Assembly: GCA_014529385.2 (NCBI GenBank) | Contig: CM043946.1 | Coordinates: forward strand, 22,832,077 to 22,896,076 | From: Adiantum capillus-veneris | Taxonomy: Eukaryota > Streptophyta > Polypodiopsida > Polypodiales > Pteridaceae | Length of the DNA: 64,000 nt | Direction: 5' to 3' | Notes under the pieces: generated by a model | Database searches by the model: none | What the model was told of the DNA's origin: nothing | The model's input: the letters and a program-made list of their open reading frames with translations, nothing else | Part shown: positions 11,051 to 22,900 of the stretch, piece by piece | How positions within the stretch are numbered: the first letter of the stretch is position 1 | How the letters are laid out: each line of letters begins with the position of its first letter | Program-made: the position numbers and the translations under genes

Positions 11051-13396
11051 TCATTCATGATCAGCAGCAGCAAAAAGCGATATGAGACTCGCAATGTCAC
11101 AAGTCTCCTCATCCTTCACCAACACTCCTTGATCCACATACAGCTCATCTTGCTCCACCATCATCAATCTAGCATGATACAATTTAAGACACAATCCATT
11201 TACCCTTGACTTATGTAGAAACCCATCCAGGTTAGCCAACTGATATGTACCATTCGGGAAACACTCCACTACCTTGAAAGGGCCTTCCCACTTAATTTGA
11301 AACTTCTTTTGGAAGGTGTTGTCCAACTTACTGTTGTAGCGCAAAACCGATTCATGCTTCTTGATACCCTTACTTTTGACCTTTTCATTTATCTTTGCCA
11401 AAGCCTTATCCTGCATCTGCCCATAATGCTCCAATGCGCTCATCCTATCCAACTGGACCTCTTGTAACTGCAAGAGCCTCTCTTTGAATGCATCACTAGG
11501 CGGCCCAAGCAACTTCTCTAACATCTTGACTGCAGGCAACTCTACCTCCACAGGCAATAGTGCTTCCTTTCCATACACCAAATGAAATGGAGTAAACCCT
11601 GTACCTGTCTTCACCGAAGTACGGTAAGCCCATAATGCACTAGGCAATTCCAAATCCCAATTCTTTCCTTGGTGCTCTGTCACTTTAGAAAGAATTTGTA
11701 CCAACTCACCATTGAATCTTTCATTTAAGCCATTACACTGCGGGTAATAAGGAGTGGTATGCTGGTGCCTAATCTTCATCTTTGTGCATAAGAAGTCTAG
11801 CAGTTTAGCTCTAAATCCTGGCCCCTTATCTGAAAGTAGCTCTAATGGCACCCCAAACTTGCAACATATTTCATCATACAAAAAATTTTCCACATCCTTT
11901 GCAGTGATCTGTTTTACTGCTATAGCCTCTGCCCATCTAGAGAGATAGTCCACTGCCATCAAGATATAGCTTTTGCCCCTGCTTGTGATAGGTAACGGGC
12001 CTATTGCATCAATCCCCCACTTTTCAAACACATCAAACGCCATAATGGTTTTTCGTAGCTCTGGCTTCAACACTCTCTTCCCAAATGCTTGACACCTATT
12101 GCAAGACCTACACCAATGGTGAACATCCTTGTGCAAACTAGGCCATACATACCCCTCTTGCAAAATCTTATGCAAGGTGATCTTTAGAGCAAAATGGCCA
12201 CCACATGCGCCTTCATGATTCTCTTCCAACACTCTGTAAAGCTCCTCCCGCCAAGGTACACGTTTCAACACGAGATCAGCCCCTTTCATGTATAAGACAT
12301 CACCAATCAATTTGTACTTGTATGCTCTACGCACAAAGCCATACTTCTTAGACTTCTGAATCTCCTTTGGAATGATTCCTGTTAGCAAAAACTCCTCTTC
12401 TTGAGCCAAACTTTCCCAGCCATGATAAAGAGGTAAAGTGGTCCTCAACACAAATAGCTCCCCAATCATGCCTTGAGCTGCTTCATTGTCCTCTCCATTT
12501 AGATCACGTTCAATGTGTCTGATGATCCATGATTCGAACTTTTTTAACAGGCCTTTAATTCTGAAGCACATTTCCTTCAATGAGGTGTTCTTGCTCTTCC
12601 ACACACCCAGCACTTGCTTCACCACTAACAAGGCATCACCTTTTATGCTCAACCTTCGAACCCCATGCTTCAAACAAATGTGTAATCCGGCTTCCAGAGT
12701 AGCATATTCAGCCTCATTGTTACTATGAGCATCCAATTTCAACCCTCTCTTGCATACTAGCTTCCCCTCTGGATCATAAAGTGCTATACCCCCTGAAGCT
12801 GCATCATGGCTCTTTTTGTATGAACCATCAAAGAACAACACATGTGCATTGCTGATCTGTGGCACTTCTTCAACTACCTTTCTCACCACCTCTTCCTTAA
12901 CAATAAGGGGATTCTCCTTGTAGGTCAACAAATCAGCTAGGGTAGCCCTTGTACTATCTTCCACTAGAAAAGAGAACTCAAACTCTTGCAGCTCAATTAC
13001 CCATTTCTTCACCACATTTGACATGTTAGTACCATTAATTAGCTGTGGAAAAAAGGCATAACTCGTCAAGAAAACAAAAGGCCGTGGTAGCAAGTAATGA
13101 CGAAATTGTAGACAAGCAAATATTACACTGGCCATCACTAGCTCTACTTCCGAGAAATTTCTCTCCGCTACCAACTTCACTCGGCTTGCACAATACACTG
13201 GCCTCATATAATGGCTACCCTTCCCCTTTTGCAATAGCATGGCTCCAATGGCATCATCCCCTACTGATGGATTTACATAAAACACTTTCTCCCAATCAGG
13301 AGCCTGCATGGCTGACAACCCCCCTAACACCTCTTTCACCTCTTGAAACACTTCTTCACAATTGTCATCCCATTGCAATGGATCATGCTTTGCCAC
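11051..13396 (-). CDS. Family T pol 3' part: RNase H, second (archaeal-type) RNase H, integrase
   Basis: 781 open codons, the C-terminal part of the polyprotein. In order: end of the RT connection and RT-linked RNase H (residues 1-130; FYVNPSVGDDAIGAMLLQ), a second RNase HI-like domain of the RVT_3 type (about 178-310; FFDGSYKKSHDAASGG, NNEAEYATLEAG, KGDALLVVKQ), the integrase zinc region (about 395-450; HEGACGGHF, then CRSCNRCQ), and the integrase core with WGIDAIGPLP, SDKGPGF and PQCNGLNERFNGE carrying the three acidic residues. A C-terminal domain follows (QIKWEGPFKVVECFPNGTY). A second RNase H between RNase H and integrase is the hallmark of the Tat lineage. A TAG at 13400-13402 separates it from upstream pol, so it is not independently translated. 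Confidence 0.9.
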   Translation of the reverse strand: MAKHDPLQWDDNCEEVFQEVKEVLGGLSAMQAPDWEKVFYVNPSVGDDAIGAMLLQKGKGSHYMRPVYCASRVKLVAERNFSEVELVMASVIFACLQFRHYLLPRPFVFLTSYAFFPQLINGTNMSNVVKKWVIELQEFEFSFLVEDSTRATLADLLTYKENPLIVKEEVVRKVVEEVPQISNAHVLFFDGSYKKSHDAASGGIALYDPEGKLVCKRGLKLDAHSNNEAEYATLEAGLHICLKHGVRRLSIKGDALLVVKQVLGVWKSKNTSLKEMCFRIKGLLKKFESWIIRHIERDLNGEDNEAAQGMIGELFVLRTTLPLYHGWESLAQEEEFLLTGIIPKEIQKSKKYGFVRRAYKYKLIGDVLYMKGADLVLKRVPWREELYRVLEENHEGACGGHFALKITLHKILQEGYVWPSLHKDVHHWCRSCNRCQAFGKRVLKPELRKTIMAFDVFEKWGIDAIGPLPITSRGKSYILMAVDYLSRWAEAIAVKQITAKDVENFLYDEICCKFGVPLELLSDKGPGFRAKLLDFLCTKMKIRHQHTTPYYPQCNGLNERFNGELVQILSKVTEHQGKNWDLELPSALWAYRTSVKTGTGFTPFHLVYGKEALLPVEVELPAVKMLEKLLGPPSDAFKERLLQLQEVQLDRMSALEHYGQMQDKALAKINEKVKSKGIKKHESVLRYNSKLDNTFQKKFQIKWEGPFKVVECFPNGTYQLANLDGFLHKSRVNGLCLKLYHARLMMVEQDELYVDQGVLVKDEETCDIASLISLFAAADHE

Positions 13397-13399
13397 TTG

Positions 13400-14113
13400 C
13401 TATAATGGATAAAGAAGCTGCCAAGACAATGGAATAAACCGTGCCATGTACTTCACTTTGTGTATAAAAGTTGCCAATTGCTTCGTACTCGTAGGTGATG
13501 GAAGAAGAATAATAGACTTAACCTTATCTGGATCAGCCTCAATGCCATTTTCTGACACCATATGGCCCAATAACTTCACCCTTGGCTGTGCTAGATGACA
13601 TTTCTTTGGATTTAGTTATCCTCCACATTCATCATATCGAGACAATACCATCTGCAGCTTCTCATGGTGTTCAGCCCTACTGCTATAAACACAGAAGTCA
13701 TCCATAAAAGCTTTAACACAACTACCAATGAATGGTTCCAACACCCAATTTTCTCTCTCTTGATAGAAGGAAGGTCCATTTGACAATCCAAATGGAAATA
13801 CTGTGTAGCAATAGCAGCCCCATGGCGTAATAAAAGTGGTCTTTGTGCGGTCTTTAAGAGCAATCTTCAATTGAAAATACCCTGAAAAACCATCACACAC
13901 ACTGTACCTCTCATAACCTGCCACTGAATCCAAGATCTGATCGATGAATGGAAGAGGATATGGGTTCTTCTTAGTGGCTGCGTTTAAGGGTTTAAAATCT
14001 ACACAAATTCTCCACTTCCCATCCTTCTTTGGACTGACTACAACTGGACTCACCCATTCTGTGGTCTCCACAGGGACTATGAACCCTGCCTTCAACAACT
14101 TGTCCACCTCTTC
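13400..14113 (-). pseudogene. Family T reverse transcriptase (stop-interrupted)
   Basis: RT core: EWVSPVVVSPKKDGKWRICV (about 14010-14070), YSVCDGFSGYFQLKIALKD (about 13850-13910), FPFGLSNGPSFYQ (about 13760-13800) and the catalytic FMDDFCVYSS (about 13680-13710). An in-frame TAA at 13616-13618 follows RYDECGG. The frame then runs on through KLLGHMVSENGIEADPDKV-like sequence to the TAG at 13400. All parts share one frame, so the lesions are point nonsense changes. RT would copy element RNA into cDNA. Confidence 0.85.
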
Positions 14114-15070
14114 TCACAAGGCTTCCATTTGCTCTTGACCCATCCTTCTTAGCCTTTGCCGCACTGGCTTAGCACCTTCTTTCAGCTCTATATGCATCTC
14201 TTCGCCCTTGAACCCTCTGATCTCTTCATATGAAGTAATGAACAAATCAGGAAAACTAGCCAGCATGTGCAAATAAATATCCTTCTCCATAGCTGAGAGG
14301 TCTCCACTGATCATTTGTGTCATCAATTCCTGCTTCTTTGAAAACTCAACCTTGGTTTGCATCAGCCCTTCAATCACTTCATAAGGCCCTTCACTTTCAT
14401 CTTCAACCTCATTCGCAAATGCAACTAAACCAAACTCTTGGATTTCTTTGTCCATCAAAAGAAATGCAACATCAGCATCCTCATCACTGCTGGTAGTGCT
14501 ATCACTATCCTCATCTGTCACCGTGGAAGAGTCTTCATCACTAGACTCATCCTCATCTTCATAAAGCTCCTCTAATCGTTTCCTTGTGTCCATATTATAA
14601 AGCTTCTTGGTACCTGTCTTTCCATAGAGGCTAATCTTACCATGTCGCCAATCTTGAACAGCTCCCACTGCACGTAACCATGGTCTGCCCAGTATAATAG
14701 GATATGCTCCCAACCCTGCTGGCATCACATGAAAATCAACCACTGCCTTTGCATCATATGCCTCCACTTCTAAGCTCTTTACAACACCCAATCATTTTAC
14801 TTTTTGATGGTTTGCCAATCTGATCCGAAAACCTGACACCCCAGCCATTGTGAGACCCATCTTCTCAACGCATGAGTGTGTTATGACGCATATTTGGGCT
14901 CCGCCATCCACATAACCTTGTCCCAAATTTTTCCTTTTATGCCACACATCTACTATTGGACAAATGTATGGTAGCTCATCCATTGCCAACACCTTTACTG
15001 AACCTCTCTCTGGCTCTTTCTCCATTGGGTTAACCATCCTCTTCCACTGTCGCTTTAGCTTAGGCACCAT
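14114..15070 (-). pseudogene. Family T retropepsin and acidic spacer (stop-interrupted)
   Basis: The protease spans two open pieces separated by a TGA at 14792-14794. The upstream piece has GYVDGGAQICVI (Asp-Gly-Gly in place of the usual Asp-Ser/Thr-Gly; about 14880-14915). The downstream piece has PIILGRPWLRAVGAVQDW (about 14655-14710), the usual LGRPW closing block. After it comes a strongly acidic, Ser/Asp/Glu-rich spacer (about 14450-14570), then the pre-RT segment with KPVRQRLRRMGQEQ. A TGA at 14114-14116 ends the piece. The same Asp-Gly-Gly motif recurs in family X copy 2, so it may be tolerated. Confidence 0.8.
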
Positions 15071-15079
15071 CTCTATAAG

Positions 15080-15806
15080 CTACCCAAAAGTAACATCTGC
15101 CTTCCTGCTCGTCAGATCCTCCTTCAAGTCATAGCTTAATTGCCCATCCCCTAGTGGAAAATCTGAAACATGAAACTTTCGACGAGCTCTCCTTTTCCTC
15201 TTGGCCTTGACATCCTCGCCTTCATGGCTCTTTCCTTTCTTCTTACTAGGACCTGAGGCACTTCTTCCTTCCTTATCCTCTGTGGTCCTCTTCCCAATAG
15301 GCATCACTAATGTATCCTCTAGCTTTGATGCCTTCTCCAAGGTGACTACGCTTAGCACTTTTGTCTTTCCCTTTTCCTCCTGGGTCAGTCCACTGGTTCC
15401 TTCGTCTCCCTTAATTTCGATGCCATAATCATTTGACCTAGTTAGCACCACTCTTGGCAATGGATACATGTCTCCCCCCATCCTTGGTGGCTTATCACAT
15501 TGCGGGCTGATGTGACCCAACTCTCCACAATTATAACATGTGGGCGTCTGCCTCCAAAACCTACCATTGCTTTGTCCAACACCATTCGTAGGCCTTTCTT
15601 CACCTCCTGGCTGATTTGCAAACCTCCCTCGACCTCGATTATTTCCCACTTGACCTAGCATGTTTAGGCTGAGATTCTTCATCAAATCTACCATTTGCCT
15701 CATGTCTTGCCTTAGCCCATCATCTTGCACTGTTGTAGTGACCACTGCTGGCATAACCTAACTAGTAACAGGAACCACTGCTTCGTGATGAACCCCTGAC
15801 ATGCGA
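15080..15806 (-). pseudogene. Family T gag, C-terminal part with CCHC knuckle
   Basis: Gag sequence begins at 15806, at the junction with the LTR remnant, so the capsid part is deleted. An in-frame TAG lies at 15758-15760. The remaining 224 codons carry one CX2CX4HX4C knuckle (CYNCGELGHISPQC, about 15495-15540) and a basic, Lys/Arg-rich tail before the RRKFHVSDFPLG motif (about 15150-15190). G1 has the equivalent RRRINLQDFPLG, which supports the kinship of families T and G1. A TAG at 15080-15082 ends the frame. Confidence 0.85.
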
Positions 15807-15811
15807 CCTTT

Positions 15812-15966
15812 GTGAAAATCGATGCACTATGTACATGCTGTCCTACCTGTACACATGTGGGCCCCACGTAACCACCTGGCTCTGGAAAATGGGCAATTCT
15901 TCATTTGATGCACCATGCATGTGTATGTACATATGCGCAATCCCTTGCTCCAAAAAACTCCTGACA
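15812..15966 (-). repeat. Family T copy A 5' LTR remnant (first 155 bp of U3)
   Basis: It matches 10868-11022 over the same 155 bp with three mismatches by eye. The outer end at 15966 coincides with the LTR start in copies A and B. The inner end at 15812 joins gag directly, so the rest of the LTR, the primer site, the leader and the start of gag were deleted. Confidence 0.9.
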
Positions 15967-17958
15967 ACGTTAAGTGAAACATATGGTGAAGTCGGGGTGC
16001 AATTATGAGAATGCTGCGAAAAGTCCAATCCAACCAATTTTTGGAGAAAATGACAAATTTTTTGGAAGCTGGGCAAACGGAGTCCAAATCGAGAATTTTT
16101 TTATCCTAATGTGTATTTCGTGATGAGATAGAAGCACATGTCAAATTTCATGGAAAGTGGTTCCGAGACCCCCAATATAAGATATATTGACCCCACTTAC
16201 TAGCTCATTTTCACTATTCACACTTACAGAGAGCGCACGGAACTTCTATGGCTTTGTACGATCTCCATAATACATCGATTTGGCCTAGATATGAGGTAGG
16301 CTCGTTACCATGTGCTCTTCATTTTCAATGCTAACTTCAACGCGCAAAACTAACAGAAGTGGCTACGTGGCATCCGCAAGTAGAGAGCGAAACAGGATCG
16401 TAACTTAATAACCACTAATTCAATAGCTACAAGAATTTATAGGGGGTTGATCCTATGCTAGATGAGCATGCATATGTCATTCCATACCAATGTAGGTCAG
16501 AAATAAAAATGCTAACATTCTCGGGCCCTGCAGAAGACAATTTGGGACAAGTCGCCAAAATGGCACAAAGCTTCCTAGGTAGGTGCCTCTTGAGGTTGTC
16601 AACAATTCCATGTAAATTCCTCCATAATCAATCTACCAAAAGTGGGTCAAAATGTCGATCTAGGCTTCGGACAGCAAAGCGAAATTTGGCTCTCACAACC
16701 AAATGGAGCATCTGTTTGCCACCAAACTTCATGAGCAGCATAGACATACCTTCAACAATCAAGACATGTGGTCTAACATCAATAAAAGTCGCTTTCGAAC
16801 CATTACCAGGTGCCCCAATGCATCTACAAGCTTAGGTGATCAAGCTCAAGTGGAATCATCATAGAAAGTTATCTCCAAAGGCAAAAATCTACTTCAGAGT
16901 CCAAAGTACCAAACAGGGAGTTTCTAAGCTAAACTACTGAATTTCAAAGTTGAATTGGAGTTGAAAGGGCGAATTAGGGCACTAGCACTCTAGCAAAAAT
17001 CTTCCCCATGCATCAAAATCAAAATTTTGCATCCAAAAAATCATACGCGTATGATGTTTGGTGGGCCTTTTTACACATGCAGAAGATAATTGTTCCACAC
17101 CATCCTCTTTCTCATGATCATTATAGCTCACATATCAAGTTTCATGCCAATTGGACCACATAAAGCCACCATTTGGTCAAAAACTGCTAAGTTGGAGTCC
17201 TCAACAAAAATATGGTCTTATCCATAGAAAGAATAATCCAAACTCAGGGAAACTTGACACTAGGCATGTACATGGCTTAAACATCCTACCACAATACTCA
17301 TATGTCAATTTTTCAAGAATAGACATCATACACGTATGATGTCTAGACCTGTTGAATAGAGACTATGTCATCATTTTGAATATCTAGAATTCAAGATCAT
17401 GTCATATACAGCCTCTCTACCGAGTTTGGGCATGTTTTGATCATTATACACCTCATTTTACAAATTCAAGTGCCAAAAACACCTTTTATGACCTTGTGCA
17501 CATGAATACTTGTCCAAATTCAATTCTGAACACATCAGAGTGATGCACACATCATGAGCAAGATATACATCAAGTTTGAACCAAAACACCCAACCTAGAT
17601 ATCATACGCGTATGATGTCTAGACTCCTTATTTTTACATGTTGCAGTGTTTTGAAGGTCTCCAGTGCCCTTATCACATCTTCTTTAGCTTGCCAGCAAAT
17701 TTTCATAATCTTTGGATTTTGATATATTTTCACTCATATGGTGGAAATCTAAGTGTACAAATGCCATTCTCAGCTTTTGGCATCCATTTTCAAGCTCAAA
17801 TTCAATTTTGAAGCTATAGGCACCATATGCATGATGTGGACATTATACCACATGAGCATCAAGTTATTTGGACACAAATGACATCATACACATATGATGT
17901 CTCAAAGTGACAAATTTGCCATCTGAAGTAGTTTGGGCCTATCCTATGATCTTACCAT
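15967..17958 (+). other. Non-coding stretch with four spaced palindromes
   Basis: No coding sequence is convincing here; the open frames are short and have no family features. It holds four copies of a near-perfect palindrome built on ATCATACGCGTATGAT, at about 17040, 17321, 17597 and 17881, spaced about 275-285 bp. The intervening sequence is only weakly similar. It may be the continuation of family X's 3' LTR interrupted by copy A, or separate intergenic DNA. Confidence 0.5.
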
Positions 17959-18185
17959 TGTTGGAATTAGGGTTGCAGAGAAACACACACAGCTTGGAGA
18001 AGACGAAGGAAGCTCAAGGCACACAATAGACAGTATGTTACTTAGTGTGCAATGGAAAGATAGATAGCCCTAGAGTGATGGACGTATATACAATGCACGG
18101 GGGAAAAAACCTCCTAAAGAGGGAAAAAATGCCCCAGCGGTCCTAGTGTGCTCACACACATCACTACCACATGTATATGGTAACA
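17959..18185 (-). repeat. Copia 3' LTR (copy 2), 227 bp
   Basis: Same TGTT/AACA ends and length as the LTR at 1934-2160, about 97% identical by eye. Confidence 0.9.
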
Positions 18186-18197
18186 AATCCCCCCTGG
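18186..18197 (-). other. Copia polypurine tract
   Basis: On the minus strand CCAGGGGGGATT lies directly against the 3' LTR start. This is the expected plus-strand priming site. Confidence 0.8.
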
Positions 18198-18278
18198 AGT
18201 GATGCGGTGAACGAGAGCTGGCACATGAGTAAAGGGAAGTGCCATGCCCTGAGGACAGGATCAGTTCACAAAGGGGAG

Positions 18279-19905
18279 TCAGCCCAAAGCTTTGCGGAAA
18301 GCTTCAAGATTCTCACGAGACAATGCCTTTGTGAAAAGATCTGCAAGGTTGTACTGTGTTGGCACATAAGCCAAGCTGATCTCTCTTGCTGAGAGCCTCT
18401 CCCTGACATAGTGGTAATGCACCTCAATGTGCTTTGTGCGATCATGAAAAACTGGGTTCCTCACAACTGCCAATGCGCTCTGACTGTCAGTGTAGATAGT
18501 GTTGGCAGTTTCCTGTCCAACACCCAAATCAGCCATAAGGTGTCTGAGCCATACACACTCAACCGTAGCTGTGAAGACTGCCCTGTACTCAACCTCACAA
18601 CTCGAAGTGGCCACAGTAGGTTGCTTCTTGCTCAACCATGATATACATGAACTGCCAAGCATGAAACAAAAACCACTTGTGGACACTCGCGTGTCATAAC
18701 AACCAGCCCAATCTGAGTCCGAAAAAGCATGTAAGTCTGGCGGCAATGATCCCCCCTTGGGATAAAACAAGCCAAGATGTAAAGTGCCACTAAGGTAGCG
18801 GAAAATCCTCTTGACAGCCTGCCAATGCTTAGACCCTGGGCTATGCATAAATCTGCTGACCTGTGAGACTGCAAATTGAATATCTTGCCTCGTGTTGCAT
18901 ACATAAATGAGGCAGCCAACAGCATTTTGGTAAAGAGTGACATCAGCAGGATCACCAGCATCATGTAGACTCAACTTCAAACCTCTTTCCATGGGAGAGT
19001 GGCAATAGGTTTGCAATGCTCAAGTCCAAACTTACATAGAAATGTCTCTATGTAACTTTCCTGACACAAGGCAATACCACCATCACACTGCTTAAATTGT
19101 ATACCCAAATAATGATGCAACAGCCCCAAATCTTTCATCTTGAAAGTAGCATTCAAATCAGCCTTAAATTCAGCAATATGTCTCTCATTTGGTCCAGTTA
19201 TTAGCAAATCATCAACATAAAGAACCACAATGAGAAGTACATCACCCTCATGCTTTACATACAATGTGCTTTCTGTTGGACTGTTACGAAAGCCTCATTT
19301 GACCAAATGAGTGTCAGCTTTCTCATACCAAGCACGAGGAGATTGCTTCAACCCATACAAAGCCTTCTTACATTTGCACACTTTGTCCTCTTGTCCTTTT
19401 ATGACAAAACCGCGAGGCTGCGTTACATAAACTTCCTCAAATATGTCACCATTCAAGAAAGCAGTAACAATGTCTGATTGATGTACATCGCAACCAAAAT
19501 GAGCTTCCAATGCACATAGAAAACGCACAGTAGTCATACATCAAGTGGGAGCAAAAGTCTCTTCATAATCTATGCCTTTTTGCAGTGTATAACCCTTTGC
19601 AACAAGTCGAGCCTTATGGCGATCGATCTCACCATCCGGTTTGCGTTTCAACTTGTAAACCCACTTCGTACCAATGGCCTTTTTGCCAGGAGGCAAATCA
19701 CATAAAGTCCATGTGTCATTCTCTATAAGTGCATCATATTCTGATTGCATGGCAGCCATCCAATTTCCTGAATTCTGTGCTTCATCAAAAGACAGAGGCT
19801 CCTCAACATCATGTAAGCTAGACACAGCCAAAGCATAACAATCTAATGCATAAGATGCATGGCGAGAGCCTGAACGAGTACGACTAGACAGAAAATCTTT
19901 TTAAG
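18279..19905 (-). pseudogene. Copia reverse transcriptase and RNase H (broken)
   Basis: RVT_2-type RT begins near 19760 (NWMAAMQSEYDALIENDTW), with TKWVYKLKRKPDGEI (about 19645) and the catalytic LYVDDLLITG (about 19195-19225). RNase H follows (SDSDWAGCYDTRVSTSGF, about 18660-18715; TDSQSALAV, about 18470; PTQYNLADLFTKAL near the end). Lesions: TGA at 19541-19543, TGA at about 19295-19297, and a frameshift near 18980-19010 where two open frames overlap. Both TGA codons sit where the flanking alignment would allow CGA. A normal Copia polyprotein would be continuous here. This copy is dead unless recombined. Confidence 0.9.
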
Positions 19906-19945
19906 AAAGAAAAACAAAAACGGGTGTCACTTTGAAATCAATTCA

Positions 19946-22900
19946 ATGGAAAGCCAACGCCAAATGTCTGGGTATCCTCTTTTCTTTGGAGAGCCTGGAG
20001 AGGATGCTGAATTATTTTTAGCGAATTTCAAGATGTCTTGCCGTATCAAGAGGATAATAACTGATCAAGAACGTGTAGAAATGTTTGAGGTGGTCCTTAG
20101 GAAAGATGCTAGCACTTGGTTTGAATCTTTGCCTGAGGAAGTTAAGGGGAATTACACAGAAGTTTTGAATCGTTTCAAGAAATACTTCTTTGATCCCCAA
20201 AACACTCAAAAATTATGGCAAGACATTGTTTCTCATAAGCAAAAAGACTTAGATGACTACTACTTGTACAAGCAAGAGTTTCTACGTCTTTGGGCTCTAT
20301 GGATACGAAATGTTGCTAACCCTGGTGATGGTGCAGAATTTCTAAAGAAGGAGAGGTTCATAGCCGGACTCTTTCATGACCTTAAGGTAAAAGTTGAGGC
20401 GGGTGAACCTGCTACCTTTGATGCAGCTGAAACTAGGGATGCTGAGAAATATAGGAAACTCAAGTGCTTAAGGGGAGAGGTTCCAATAGAAGGTCTTAGA
20501 CCCAAAGGTAAGTCACAAGCATCAACATCGAGGGAGATTCCTGAGGTAACGGCGGAAGTAATTGAGAAGTTAAACGAATCTTTAAGCAGCCTGTCAATTC
20601 ACCTTGCACAAGCTGTAGGTCCAAAGGGACAAGCAAAGAAGTCTAAAGCGCGAGATCCACGACCTAGGAGAGTCTTGCAATGTTGGAATTGCGGAGAGTC
20701 TGGACATGGGATGTATAATTGTCCTTGGCCCCGTGGGGAGCCAGGGAGACCTAACTTGAATTACCCAGTGATGAATGCAGGTGAAGGAATTGGTCAACAA
20801 CCAAGGCTTCTACAAAGACCAAATGGACCAAGACCACCTCCACAAGGGGTAGAAGGAGTTCCACCTTTGCCAGATCCAAATGTGCATGTGGTAGAGGTGA
20901 CAAACTCAAATGAGGTTGACATGGAAGCAAATGGCATTAAGCGTGGCCGAGGAAAAGGTAAAGAGAAAGAGGGTGTCCCATCACAGAGTGACCATGGACA
21001 AGGCAAGAAGGCAAAGGAGACCAAGGAAGCTAAGAGGACTCGACGTCGTATCAATCTCCAAGACTTCCCTCTTGGACATGGTATGGCTCCATACAACCTG
21101 TTGGAAGACATGCGAGGTAAGGGTCCTGATATCTCATGGCCTCAGTTTCTTGCATTATGCCCACAAGTTAGGAGGGATTTAACAAAGGCAGTTAGCACAA
21201 GGAGAAAGGTAAAAGAGAGTTTTCCTATTGTAAAAATTGCACATGTTGAAATGAACGAGGATATTACACCTGTGCTAGATTATTACATAAAAGGAAGATT
21301 GGTTAGGAAAGGTCTAGTGGATAGGGGTGCACAAATTTGCATCATGACAGAAGGGCTCATGCAAATACTAGGCATGCACATCCATGAGACACCTAAAATC
21401 AAGGTGAAAATGGCAAACAATAGCAAGGCTAGGTGCGTAGGCATTTGTAAAAATGTTTTTGTAGAGGCCTTTGGCATTAAGAAGGCAGTGGATTTCTATT
21501 TCATGTCTACCAAGGGAAATGGTTACCCATTTATCCTAGGAAGACCATGGCTAATGAAAATGCGAGCTTTGCAGGATTGGGAGAGTGGAAAGCTAATTTG
21601 CAGGAATGACAATCACAAGAAGGTTGTCTTTGACATGAAGGAGCAACGCCAAGAGGAGCTCCATGAAGAATCATCTCAAAGTGAGACGGAAGAAGGTTGG
21701 ACCGATAGCACTTCAGAAGAAGAAAGTAGCGGCAGCATTACTGAAGAGGAGTCTTCCATCGAAGTCATGGGGGTAAGGTTTAAGCCAAGCAACGAAGAGA
21801 CCTCTTGTCAAGGCTTGGAGGAGGTAGTTCCTCAAGAGAACGAAGGTGTTCAAGATGAAGGGATGCTGGAAGGTATGCTATCAACAACACTTACAAAGGA
21901 TGAAAGAGAGGAGTTCAAATGTGTGCTAAGGAAGTTTCCTAGGATTTTTGCTAAAGACTACACCGACGTGCGTGGAGTAGATGCTGTTCAACACAAGATT
22001 GAGTTGAAGCCAGAGGCCACACCTAAGGCTCAAAAGCTACGAAGGCTAGGAGTCATTAAGGAGCAGGCTCTACTCAAGGAGGTAAGAAAGCTTCTAGCAG
22101 CAAGTTTCATTTATCCAGTGGAGAATTCAGAGTGGGTCTCTCCCGTTGTTGTCACTCCTAAGAAAAACGGCAAGTGGAGGGTGTGTGTGGATTACCGTCC
22201 ACTCAATGAGGCAACAAAAAGAGATCACTTTCCCCTCCCATTTCAGGATGAGATACTAAATGAGGTAGCTGGTCATGAGAAGTACACTATGTGTGATGGC
22301 TACTCAGGCTACTTTCAAATAGGTATCGCATTGGAAGATCAATTGAAAACAACCTTTATCACTCCTTGGGATTGTTATGCTTTTAGAGTGATGCCATTTG
22401 GTCTGACAAATGCTCCTGCAACATTCCAACGTTTCATGAACATGGTGTTTCAAGCATTCTTTGGAAAGTCAATTAGGGTGTTCATTGATGATTTCTGTAT
22501 CTATAGCTCAAAATCATTGCATCTACAAAGGGTAGAAGAAGGTTTAAAGAAGCTCTACGACATGGGAGGTCAACTCAACCCCGACAAGTGCCATATAGGG
22601 GAGGATGAAGTAATCTTGCTCGGTCACAAGGTTTCCTATAAGGGCATTGAGGTGGATCCTTCAAAGGCAAAGGCTCTTATTGAGCTCCCATCACCGAAGA
22701 GTCTTAAGGAGGTCATCTCTTTCATTCAGAAGGTGAAGTATATGTCACGCTTCATTCACTTAGCCTCGGAGTTGCTTCATCCTTTGCAAAAGTTGACACA
22801 ACAAGTAGAATTTGCATGGTCTGATGAGCTTGAAGAGTATTTTTGTAACATTAAAGTCATTTTGTCAGAGCTACCAACACTCATGCCTCCTTGTTGGGAG

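Larger units (their letters stand above)
9870..15966 (-). mobile_element. Ty3/Gypsy family T, copy A (Tat-like, internally deleted at its 5' end)
   Basis: The element reads right to left: 155-bp remnant of the 5' LTR (15966-15812), gag from mid-way, protease, RT, RNase H, second RNase H, integrase, purine tract, and a complete 1153-bp 3' LTR (11022-9870). All coding pieces share one frame from 15806 to 11051, interrupted by six stop codons and no frameshift. Flanks read CACGT before 9870 and ACGTT after 15966. The shared ACGT is consistent with a decayed target-site duplication and a single insertion event. Confidence 0.9.
17959..19905 (-). mobile_element. Ty1/Copia LTR retrotransposon, 3' half (copy 2)
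   Basis: Right to left: end of integrase/linker and reverse transcriptase (19905-19000), RNase H (to 18279), purine tract and 3' LTR. Same family as copy 1 by LTR. Everything upstream of RT is missing. At about 19905 the Copia sequence ends and the plus-strand G1 Gypsy begins within about 40 bp. Confidence 0.9.

Noticed and set aside
1934..18185. The two Copia halves being one element split by the intervening 16 kb
   Set aside because: Copy 1 reads leftwards out of the window from its 5' LTR, while copy 2 contains the 3' end reading leftwards into its LTR. Order and flanks (ATTGG and CCAT) do not fit a single split element.
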